Made by a program: the position numbers and the translations under genes. From contig MU646741.1 of NCBI GenBank assembly GCA_026770585.1, forward strand, positions 128,222 through 167,368: a stretch of DNA of 39,147 nt, written 5' to 3'. The DNA is from Baffinella frigidus (Eukaryota > Cryptophyceae > Cryptomonadales > Baffinellaceae). The notes below the pieces were generated by a model. It ran no database searches, was not told where the DNA came from, and saw only the letters and a list, made by a program, of their open reading frames with translations. The stretch's first letter is position 1. Every line of letters begins with the position of its first letter. Below are positions 7,034 through 19,000 of the stretch, in pieces.

Positions 7034-10000
7034 GTTAGCTGGCCCCCTTTGCCCTTGATGTCTTTCAGGTTCGCCGTGGCTCGGAATCCCGAGGAGTCAG
7101 AGAGAGAGAGATATATATTTACTGTACATAAAAAACGCCTTGCGCGGTTCCGCACGGATGCGTCCAGCCGCCATCTAGCCACTAGCCCTTGGAGATGGCT
7201 CAAATTGTGGCCTGGAACAAAAATGCCAAAAGTTGATTTTGTACCAAGATTGCGACTTCTTAAGTTGTAGACACCAAAGATCTGGGGTGTCTGCAAGGTG
7301 AAATGGCTCCAACTCCAGACCACAATTTGAGCCACCTCCCAGGGCTGGTGGAGCTCTGCCTACTTTAATCCGGTCTTAATGAAGAGACCGGAAGTTGATT
7401 TGCCAGGGTTGTGGCACAAATCCATCAACTTTGACGAAACGATCAGCCAACCCGACGCAGGCAGACCACTAGCCCTGGGAGGTTGCTCAAATAGTGCCCT
7501 GGAACATTGTCAATTCACCTGGCAGACACCCCAGATCTGGGGTGGCTGCAAGGTAAAATGGCTCAACTCCAGACCACAATTTGAGCGACCTCCAAGGGCT
7601 GGTGGGAGCTAGGCCATTGCTAGGATCGCTGCGCGAGGTTGAGGAGCGTGGTTCGGGTGTGACGTTCCCGAGTATGCCACACACCACACAGCGGACTACG
7701 AAGGGATTCGTGAATAACCCATACCACACAGCGGACTAAGAAGGGATTCGTGAATAACCCATAAGCGATCAGACATACGACCCTACGGTAGGCGTCCCGT
7801 AGGGACATAGGGAGGTTCCTACGGATTAGATAAAGGAAAATCGGGCATTTCCTCCCCCAAAAATCCTTCGGAGCCCGCTGTGTGGTGCAGACTACGAAGG
7901 GAAACTTGGTTGGATGTTTGATATCCTTTGTTGGATGTTTGATATCCCGGAACCCGGAACCCGGAAGGATATCAACCAAGCAGGTTGCGGTTAGGACATC
8001 CGTAGGAACAACCCTATGCCCCTAAGGACGGCCTACCGTAAGATCCTAGGGGTCATTCACTTATGGGTTATTCATGAAATCCCTTTGTAGCCCGCTGTGT
8101 GGGCATACCCGAAAGCCGAAAGCACCTAGGCCTTGAAGCGGGGGTGCCACCCCGGTAGGCCGTCCTTAGCGGCATATGGTTGTTCCTACGGATATCCTAA
8201 ACGAAACCTGCTTGGTCGATATCCAGCGCACGGGACGCAGGAGGTCGGAAACCCGAAACCCGAAACCTACACCATACACCCACCAACCCTCACGGGCTGG
8301 GCAAATCCATGATTTTCGAATTTTGATTTTCAAGGCAAAATGGCTCCACGGACGCCGGAATCCGGCGGCCTCCAAGGGAAAAACGTGACCTCAAATTTGA
8401 CGATTTGCCCAGCCCGTGAGGGTTGGTGGACCTTCAACCACGGGGCTCTGAACCAGAAGCGCGCTGTGGAAGCTTGCCTCGCCAGAGTGATCGTTGGGGT
8501 CAATTTTTTCAGACCGCGTCTGAGTGCGGTTTTTTTACGTTTAAAAACCACTGCCTGGGGGAGGAATTGACTTTTGCCGACCACTTCCAAGACGAGCGAG
8601 TTCGACACAAAATTACAAGCCAGGTCCCGAATCTGTACCTGGCATCCGTTACCTTGACCGTAGGAACCCCTGTATGTCCCTACTGTATTGCCTACCGTAG
8701 GCCCTATAGATCGTTTAGATGGACTGTTCCCTTCTCGCTCGGCAGCGGCTTACAATGCCTTCACGGAAGGGACTGCCACCACTCGAGGCTGGAAGAGGGA
8801 GTATTTTAAATGTGGGGTTGTTAGATTTAGGACCAGTCACGGGCATGCTTGGTCACGTAGCTCAAGTTATAACTTGAGCTACGTGACTATAACTTGAGCT
8901 ACGTGACCAAATGCCCCTATTTATGTGAAAATTACTACACAATTCTTTTTTTTCACTTGTAAAAGAATGACTGTTTTAAAATAGTCACACTTCTAGCCTC
9001 GACTGCCAGGTTGCCATGCTGGTTTTGATCGGCGATAAACGCACGTTTCTCTCTTGCTGGATTCTTTCATGGAAGACGTTCGGAGCGCCTCGAGGTTCGG
9101 AGCGCCTCTTCCTGCCACGCCAGAGTCTTGGAAGGGGTCGCCGAAAGTCAATTCCCCCTCAAGTTAGTGGTTTTCAAAAGTCAAATACCGTATTCTGATA
9201 CGGTTTAAAAAAAATAACCCCCTCCTCCACTCTGGCGTGGTTCTCATGTTCGTCGATGCGTCGTGACGATCTACGGTCAAGCTCTGTATCAGTCTATTTC
9301 GACCCACCAGTTTGGTGAGCCCGGGCTCTTTTCCGCTCCAGAGTCGACGATTTTGTACCGCAAACACAGCATGTCAACCTGAGAATAGTCGGCCAACCCG
9401 AGTGAGGCAGAGCTAGGGGTTCGGAACGCCGTTCCGTCGGACATTCGTCGGTTCGTCGTGCGGGTTTGCGGTTTAGGGTTTAGGGTTTAGAGTTTAGGGT
9501 TTAGCGTTCAGGGTTTAGGTTTAGGGTGTAGGGTGTAGGGTACCTTAAACCCAAACCCTAAACCCTAAACCCTAAACCCTAAACCCTAAACCCTAAACCG
9601 CAAACCCTCACGACGAACCGACGAGGTACCCTTCACCCTACACCCCAAATCCTAACCCCAAACAGGTATCGGAAGGAGCAAACTGGGAGCATGGACGAGA
9701 CGCAGCTGCGCTCTCTGCAGGAAACCCTAAACCCTAAACCCTAACCCCTAGACCCGAAACCCGGAACCCGAAACCTGGAACCCGGAACCCGGAACCCGGA
9801 ACCCGGAACCCGAAACCCGAAACCCGAAACCTGGAACCCGAAATTCGGAACCCGAAACCCGAAACCCGAAACCCGAAACCCGAAATTCAGAACCCGAAAA
9901 ACCCGCAACCCGAAACCCGCAACCCGAAACCCGCAACCCGAAACCCGAAATTCGGAACCCGAAATCCGAAACCCGAAATCCGGAACCCGAAAACTCGAAA

Positions 10001-13000
10001 CCCGAAGCCCGGAACCCGCAACCCGCAACCCGCAACCCGAAACCCGAAATTCTGAACCCGAAACCCGAACCCCGAAACCCTAGGGCCTACCGTAGTCCAA
10101 TACCGATTACCCACTCTGCTGTATTCGAGGCGTTTCCCGGTCAAAACGACGGTGACCAGTATACGTACACTCATCCCTTAAGTGGCCAGTAGGCTCATAC
10201 GCCCTACCGTAGGGCCCTACGCGTCGTCCCTAGGTCCTAGGCTAGCCCTGCAGTAGAGACGCGGCCGAGGGCCCCTGCGAACCAAGGTGCGATGGGTCTC
10301 TGCAAACAAAGGCTTTTGGCGTGTTTCCTGGGCAACAACCCAATAATTGACTTATGAATCTGCTCGCATGGATAGCCTCGTGTGGGCAGGCTTCAACGCG
10401 TCCCCCTGGCCCGGGTTCCGTACGATGCCCTTGGAGCGGGCAGGTGAAAATTACTACACAAATGCTTTACTATTACTAGTATGACCCACGTGTGTAGTAA
10501 ATTTCGTTGCCGGATCCGTGGGCAGGCTTCAGCCCGTCCCCCTGGCCACTCTGCAAAGAAAGGCACTTGATTGCCTCTGCGAACGGCCGCACTGAGTGCT
10601 GCTTCTGCGAACAAAGGTGCTGAAGGTCTCTGCAAAGAAAGGCGAAGACTCTGCAAACAACGGCACTGATGGCCCCCGCGAACGAACCACGCCAGGGCAC
10701 TCGAGACGTCCACTTTTGACGTCTTTCAAGGGAAATGCCTTGAATTCTTAAGTCAACCGCGTCAGATTTGACTCGGATAAGGCGTCGGTTTCCCTCGAGC
10801 ATTCTGGCGTGGTACCAGTCGTACTGATTGCTTCTGCAACTGATACACCCTAAACACTGCACCCTGAACCCTAGACCCTACACCCTGGACCATCAACCCA
10901 CAGACGCGCACAGACGGCTAAGGAGCGAGCAGAGGCGCTCTCGCGCTGTCTTCACTTTGCAGAGATAGTAGGAAGATCTCTGCGAACAAAGACCCTGGTT
11001 GCCTCTGCAAACGACGACTGATTTCTTCCGCGAACGAAGCGCAGACGGCTTCTGCAAACGATACAATCTGACACTACACCCTCGAACCTGAACCCCACCC
11101 CCCCACGAAGCGCAGACGGCGACGGAGCGGGTGGAGACGCTCTCGATCTGTCTTCACTTTGCAAACGAAGCCTGATTTCTCCTGCAAACGAAGACTGATT
11201 TCTCCTGCGAACGAAGACTGATTTCTCCTGCAAACGAAGCCTGATTTCTCCTGCAAACGAAGACTGATTTCTCCTGCGAGCGAAGCCTGATTTCTCCTGC
11301 GAACGAAGTGCAGATGGCGACGGAGCGCGTCGAGACGATCTCGATCGTTTTTTACGCTGGAGAGATGTTCTTTGCAGAGATCTTCCACTGTCTAAACCCA
11401 CGAACGAAGACTAATTTCTGCGAACGAAGCGCAGACGGCGACGGGGCGGGTGGAGGCGCTCTCGATGTGTGTTCACTTTGGAGGGATAGTGTACGATCTC
11501 TGCGTTTCCCAACTCTGCTGAATCCAAGGGCGTTGATCAATACATGCTCTGAGATCAGAACCCCCGCGGACAGACGGCGACGGAACGGGTGGAGGCGCTC
11601 TCTCTCTGTCTTCACTTTGGAAAGATAGTGGAAGATCTCTGCAAAGAAAGACCGTTCGGTACCGGACTACCGATAGTCCGAAGAAAGCACGCTTCGTTCG
11701 CAGAAGCAGTGTCTGAACCCTACACCCCCACGAAGCGCAGACGGCGACGGAACGGGTGGAGGCTCTCGAGTCGCGCCGTGCCGTGGTGCTCAAGACGCTC
11801 CGCGCCGCCGGGACGCTCACCCCGAAACTCGAGGTATAAATCCCTAGGGAAAAGAGTCACTTCGCACCGCTGGGACGCTCACTCCGAAACTCGAGGTGTG
11901 CATGCCTACTTCACCCCCAAACCCCAGGGGTAATTCCCTAGCCCACCCAGAAACTCGAGAGGTGTGAATCCCTGGCGGGAAGAGGATAGCTAGCGCTCAA
12001 GTCTCTCTGCACCGCTGGGACGCTCACCTCCAAACTCGAGGTGTGTATTTCAGCGAAAAGATGGTCCAAGCGAAAAGTTGGTAATCTGACCTACGGTATT
12101 CACCACAAAACTGGTGGGTGAGCCGCTGGGACCCTCACCCCCAAACTCGAGGTATACATCCTTAACTCACCCCCAAACTCGAGGGGTAAATCCCTAGCCC
12201 ACCCAGAAACTCGAGAGGTGTGAATCCCTGGCGGGAAGAGGATAGTTCGCCCTACGAGTCACTTCGCAGCACTGGAACGCTCACCCCGAAACTCGAGGTA
12301 AGGGTGGACGCCCGCCCTAATGGCCTACCGTAAGATCCTAGCGGGTCGTCACTGGGACGCTCACCCCGAAACTCGAGGTATAGCGCGATGTGCAGATAAT
12401 TCTGCCACGGAAATAATGATGATTAGGAAGCTGGGACCCTCACCCCGAAACTCGAGGTGTGCATCCTCAACTCACCCCCAAACTCGAGGGGTAAATCCCT
12501 AGCGGAAAGAGGAGAGTTAGTCCCTGGTGAAAAGAGGATAGTTAACAGGATAGTTACCGTACGAAGGATAGTTACCCCCGCATGCATGCATACATACATA
12601 CATACATACATACATGCATGCATGCATGCATACATACAGTAGATACACCACAGTGAAGCGGGTGTGGTACCCTACGAGACGCTCCGCGCCGCTGGGACGC
12701 TCACTTCGAAACTCGAGGTGTGCATCCTTAACTCACCCCCAAACTCGAGGGGGTAAGTCCCTAGCTCACCCAGAAATTCGAGACGTGTGAATCCCTGGCG
12801 GGAAGAGGATAGTAAGCCAGTCTCTCTGCACCGCTGGGACGCTCACCCCCAAACTCGAGGAACGCATCCCCAGCTGACCCCGAAACTCGAGGTATCCCTT
12901 AAGTGGCGAGCTGGTCAAGTTTGACCCGCAAGAGGTCCTACGCAGGTCCTAGGGCCCTACCGTAGGGCGTATGAGCCTACTCGCCACCTGAGGGATATTA

Positions 13001-16000
13001 ATCCCTCTCTCGCCCCGAAACTCGAGTAATAGCGCGGTGTGCTCACCCCTAAACTCGAGGTTTAAATCCGTAGCGGAAAGAGGTGAGTTAGCCCCACGGT
13101 TTTCACCACGAAACCAGGACACTCCGCGCCGCTGGGACGCTCACCCCGAAACTCGAGGTATGCATCCTAGCGAGAAGATAGCAATTTTTCCTACGGAAGT
13201 CGCCACAAAACTGGGGGCAGATTACAAAGATTTAGTAAAACCGAAACACCTCCACGGTATCCATATCCAGGATATTTTTTGTAAAGTTTCTGGTGCAGGA
13301 ATTATCCTGGATATAGATACCCCAAACCCGAAACCCCAAACCAGGCGGCGGTGAACGGGGCGGCGACGTTGCAGCTGCTCGAGGACATCTATCTCCCGCA
13401 CCGTCCGAAACGCAAGACCAAAGCGTCTGACGCCCGCGATAAGGGCCTCCAGGTTCATTGACTACATTTACATGCACTTTGTACTGGAGTGTTCGTGATC
13501 AGGAAGTGCAGGTTATGAGCCTCGACCGTACAGGTTGTGGGGCTCGATCCGAGGCACAACCCTACGGTAGGCAACCCGTAGGGAGGTAGGGGGTTCCTAG
13601 GGCTGTTAGAGGATATGCACCTCTCACACTGTCCCAAGAGGAAGACCGAAGCGTCCGACGCAAGAGATCACCCCAGATTCCTGCAAGGGGTTGCCAAAAG
13701 TCAATTTCCCCTCAAGGCAGTGGTTTTCAAAAGTTGCAGACCCTATCCTGATAGGGGTTCAAAAAATTCAACCCCCTCCTGCACTCTGGCGTGGAAGGGC
13801 CTCCAGGTTGTGGGCCTCGATCCGCGGATCGAAACCGCGGATCGAAACACAGCGGATGCTTGGTTGCTTTGGTGCATTTTTGAGTGACCGCTGTCGGGGG
13901 TGCCTAAACCCTAAACCCTGAACCCTGAACCCTAAACCCTAAATCCTAAACCCTACACCCTACACCCTAAACCCTTAACCCCCGACCCTAAACCCTAAAA
14001 CCTAAACCCTACACCCTAAACCCTCAACACTAAAACCGCAACCCTCAACCCTCAACCCTCAACCCTCAACCCCAACCCCTATCCCCAGCCTCTCGCGGAC
14101 CTGATGTGCTCGAAACCCTCTCCGGACTAACCCCCAAACCCTGAACCCCAAACTCCACACCCTAAACCCTAAACTCTAAACCCAGCCTCTCGCGGATCTG
14201 ATGTGCTCGCGGCCCTCGGGTTGTCACTGTGCTTATTGTTGCTATCAATCAAGATCTCTCTCGGGGGTGCAGCCGCTTGCGGACCTGATGTGCTCGAAAC
14301 CCTCTCACGGACTATTCGTAAGTTGACAGGATGATTTCGCGGTTCAAATCCGTCAACTTTGGCGGTGTCGGCATTCACCTTCCCGAACGCGCTCTACCTC
14401 GCGCCAAACGTCCCCGAATTGGAGCTATACACTGAGTTATTGGACTCGTTCCCAGACAACACGCCAAACGCCAGCAATTGGGGCCATTCCTGCGCGCGAG
14501 AATGTTTCCTTTGTACCAGGAAACACTTTTTAAAAGGAGGGAGGCTCAACGTTAAATTCTGGTGTGTGTCCTCGTGCACTTGAAAATCCACCCACGTAAC
14601 TCAGCATGGTTCGGGGGTGCAGTCTCTTGCGGACTTGATGCCTCCCAAGACCCCCCCCCCCAAAGGGCCCTTTGGGGGTGCTGACATGTCGGTTGTGTTG
14701 GGAGTAGTGCAGGACTCTGTCGGGGGTGCAGTGCGATAGCAAAAAGGTGATGTATTTTGAACATGTTTCCGTATGAGCGCAGCCCCTCGCGGACCTGATG
14801 TGCTCGAAACCCTCTTCGGCATTCACCTTCCCGAACGCGCTCTACCTCGAACCCCTCGCCGCCGCCAGCAACATCATGAAAATGCTAGGTCTCTCCCCCC
14901 CCCCCCCTGTCCCCACTCGCAATTCAGGTTAACCGACTATTCGTAAGTTGACATGCTGGATTCGCGGTACAAATCCGTCAACTTTGGAGGCGTTCCCGAA
15001 CGCGCTTTCCCTCGAGCCTCTCGCTGCCGCCAATAACCTCATGAAGATGCTGGGTGTTACCCCCCGCCCTCCACAAGCCCCCCGAAGTGGACCCAATCGA
15101 GGCTGGGGCTTGGGTCATTTCCCCCCTCGAGATTTCTTCGAAGTTAACATGACAACGCTGTGAGAACCCTAACGACCAGCCCTCGACTCTCAGCCACACA
15201 TCCTCAACCGGAATGGGATTGCATCGAGCCTGGAAATCGAGCCATTTCCTGTAGTCACAGCCTCGGAATTCGCGGCCTGGCTGCGGAAATCGCTCGACCT
15301 CCAGCCCCGATTCGATCCACTTCGCAATATGCGAAGCGGAGGAGGCCATGGAGCATCCAACCTATCCCATCCAACCGCAGGAGCATCCCGTCAACCGTAG
15401 GGGCCTGACTTGCGGGGTATTCCCGGTGTGTCTCGCAGGGTGGGCCTCACAACCTGGAGGCCCTTATCTCACGCCGCAGGAGCCGCGTCCGGCGTATCCT
15501 AGCTCTGTCCCACTTGGGGTGATGGTGAGCCCAAATCCCCATAAATTCGCCCCTCCCCCCAATTTTACAGGTAAATTTTGACACCCCCCTATGAAAATTG
15601 CCCGTAAAATTTCGGGGGGGGCGAATCGATGGTGAGCCCAAATCAACTGGGAAAGAGCTAGGTATCGTCCGGGAAGCTGCCGATCTAACGCGAAACCAGA
15701 TTTAATCTACCGAGATCCTCGAGTCGTGTCCAGTGTATCGACCCTGGATCGTCGCACATCGGGGTTGACTTTTGCGCGGCGGGGTGACTTTCGCAGGCGG
15801 GGGCACGCCCGCGGAGGCGCTGGAGGGTGCGTGGGACATCGCTCTCCGAAGTTGATTGAACCGAGCCTAGAAATTGAGCCGTTTCCTGTAGTCAGAGCCT
15901 CAGAATTCGAGGCCTGGCTGGGGGGATCGCTCAACCTCCAGCCCCGATTTGATCCACTTCGCAACCCGGCATGTCAACTTACGCATTTTGCCCAGCATGT

Positions 16001-19000
16001 CAACTTACGCATTTTCCTCCGGGCAGGAGGCGGCACGCCAGCGGAGGCCCTGGAGGGTGCGCGGGACATCGCCCTCCGAAGTGGATTGCATCGACTCTAG
16101 GAATCCAGACATTTTCTGTAGTCACAGCCTCGGAATCCGAGGTCTGGCTGGGGAAATCGCTCAACCTCCAGCCCCGATTTGATCCACTTCGGGCAGGCGG
16201 CGGCACGCCCGCGGAGGCGCTGGAAGGGGCGCGGGACATCGTGGCGGAAGAGGCGATGGAGGATCCTGATCTCCGCGCCTTCGCTCGCCGCGTGCTCAGC
16301 AGGTCCGAAACCCGAAACCCGAGCGCTCAGCAGGTTATGAGCTCTCAGGGTGGAGGGTTGAGGGTTTCAGACTCGTAACCTGATGAACGTCTGGGAACAC
16401 GCCAAAAGGTGCTCGCCGCGTGCTCTGCAGGTTACGAGCCTTCTTTTTGTTTCAATCTCGTCTCCTCAAAACGAGGAGACCGGGAGTTGATTCCCTGGGT
16501 TTCTGGTACAGATCCGTGAACGCCCCCGCCGCGTGCTCAGCAGGTCCGAAACCCGAAACCCGAAACCCAAAACCCGAAACCCGAGTGCTCAGCAGGTTAT
16601 GAGCTCTCAGGGTGGAGGGTTGAGGGTTTTAGACTCATAACCTGATGAACGTCTGGAAACACGCCAAAAGGTGCTCGCCGCGTGCTCAGCAGGTCTCCTT
16701 GCTGGATTCTTTCCCGCCCCTTGCAGATTCATTTCCCGCCCCTTGCAGTTCCTCATTTCCCGCCCCTTGCAGTTCCTCATTTCCCGCCCCTTGCAGTGAC
16801 GCGGCGGTGACGACGAAGCCTACCGCAGGGTCCTAAGACTTATCGCTTAGGGGTGATTCAAAATCCCTTCAAAGTGCGCTGTGTTGGCTGACGCTCTGGG
16901 GGTGCAGTGACGCGGCGGCGACGAAGAAGCCGCGGAGCAAAACCTCTGACCCTTTGCGTCATCTTATGGGTGGGGGTCGCGGTCTTATCATCAATATCAT
17001 ACATAAGATAGCATAAAACTTCTTTTAAGCCAGTCATCCAATAAAACAATCTGGAGTTTGGAATTGCTCAACCCTAAACCCTGAACCCTGCATGCTCAAC
17101 CCGAAACCCGAAACCCGAAACCGTAACTCCCTTAGCCGTATACCGTAAGCCTTCGCCCGCCGCTCGATCAGCAGGTTACGAGCCTGAAACCCGAATCCCG
17201 AATCCCGAAACCTGCCGTGGACACCCCCACACGTTCGTGTTTCTGTGTGTCAATTTCCAATTTCGTGTTTCTGTGTGTCAATTTCCAACACGCGGATGCT
17301 GACTCTCTGGGGGGTGCAGTCCTCGCGGGTGCGGAGAGAGAGGGACAGAGAGAAAGAGGGACAGAGAGACAGAGACAGGGAGAGAGAGAGAGCGAGCGAG
17401 AGAGACAGAGAGAGAGAGAGACAGACAGTGACGCGACTCATGCTCCTGATTATGGTGAAACCGGCAACAATGAGTACACCATAATCATACTCTCTGGGGG
17501 TGCAGGGACGCGGTGGTACCGACCAAGCCGCGAAGCAAGGCCTCTGGAACGCCATCTATCCAGTCCCCTAGAAAACCCCTAGGTCCCTAGGGATTTCCTA
17601 CAGTAGGGTCCTACGGAATCAATATCCGCCCCCCGAGTCCTTCCTCGACATTCCCCGACCCTTCCCGCCGCGTTCACTCCTCATTTTCCGCCCCTTGCAG
17701 TTCCGCAGTTCCTCATTTCCCGCCCCTTGCAGTGACGCGGCGGTGACGACCAAGCCGCGGAGCAAGACCTCTGACCCGAACAACGCCTTCACCGCGTATC
17801 ACGCGTACGTGTCCCATCTCACACACAACATCAGATCAGATCAAATATAATTTTCTCAAGGAGGATGCGTGCTGAACGGCTAGAGCGCTGTGCAGAGAAG
17901 TAAGCCGCGGGAAATAATGGGAAATCGAGAAATTGGAGCCATTCTGTCAACTTTAGAGAAATTTAGTACCATGAATTTCTCCAAAGTGGCCAAAATGGCT
18001 CCAATTTCTCCATTTTCCTATTTTCCGGTGGCCAACTTCTCTGCACAGCGCTCTAGCTCCGCGCCCTAGCTCTGCCTCAGTCGGATTCGCCGACAATTCT
18101 CAATTTGACATGCGGGGTTTGCGGTGCACATCCAAAGTTGACGGATCTCTCTCTCTCTGCCTCTCTCTCTCTCTCTCTCTCTCGCTCTGTCACTCGCTCG
18201 CTCTCTCTCTCTCTCTCTCTGCCTCTATGTCTCTCTCTCTCTGTCTGCACGTCCGTCAACTTTGGAGCAGAAGAGAGCCCGGGCTCACCAAATTAGTGAG
18301 CCCAAATAGACTGTGACAGATTTAGGCACGTGGAACATAGTTCTGTAAAGTGGAGCTTGGGTTGCAACGGTTCGGGCGGATCGGGTTCAGGCTCTCGCAC
18401 TAAACATGCAACGCTTGGGAGACGTCGCGTCCAAACATTGAACGGTTCACCCTTTGTGTGCAGACCCGCGTCCAAACACGTAAAGTACAACGAACTCATG
18501 CCCCGCCGTACGGGCTGAACCGTTGCGTTTTTGGACGCGGGTCTGCACACACAGTGTGAACCGTTGCATGTTTCTGAACAAAAAGGTGAAGCGTTGCGTG
18601 TGTGGACGCGCAGATTCGTGAGGCTCGTGTCCAAACACGCAACGGTTCAACCTATCTCATGTTCGCAGATTTTCGTGCACGGTCAACAGGCTGCGGCCGC
18701 ACCAAACTTTGGCGATCACGAGGGGAGCGTAGAAGATTTCGTGTAAGGGAGTCGCAACCCCCTTGAAAGGGGGTCGCGACCCTGGGGGACATGACATGGG
18801 CTGAAGCGTTTCGTGTTTAGACGCGCAGGTTTTCGTGCACGGTCAAAAGGCTGCGGCCGTACCAGACGCTGGCCGTCGCAAAGATGTCTTTGTACCGGGG
18901 GACATACCCATCTCAAAGTGTCAGACACACCCGCACGGGACGCGACATGTTCAACTTGCCCCCGGTCTGCGGACGCGACCGGTCACGGAGTGTGTCAGAC

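Larger units (their letters stand above)
11864..13165 (+). repeat. Array of about 12 echoes of Tex-like exon 3, 3' edge
   Basis: Copies of GCTGGGACGCTCACCCCGAA + ACTCGAG + GT near 11868, 12012, 12122, 12269, 12351, 12430, 12688, 12830, 12873, 13005, 13039 and 13125; shorter ones at 11950, 12172, 12476 and 12740. Most keep CTCGAG-GT, a potential donor. Spacing is irregular and the spacers differ. Confidence 0.92.

Noticed and set aside
5677-7335. 552-codon open frame on the minus strand
   Set aside because: Only 5818-6096 of it matches a protein family (NUDT9). The rest lies antisense to Tex-like exon 1 and runs into intron repeats; GC-rich sequence keeps the frame open by chance.
9741-10174. 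Phe-Arg-Val-Ser-Gly repeat proteins
   Set aside because: Artefact of the 7-8 bp CCCGAAA-type array, open in more than one frame.
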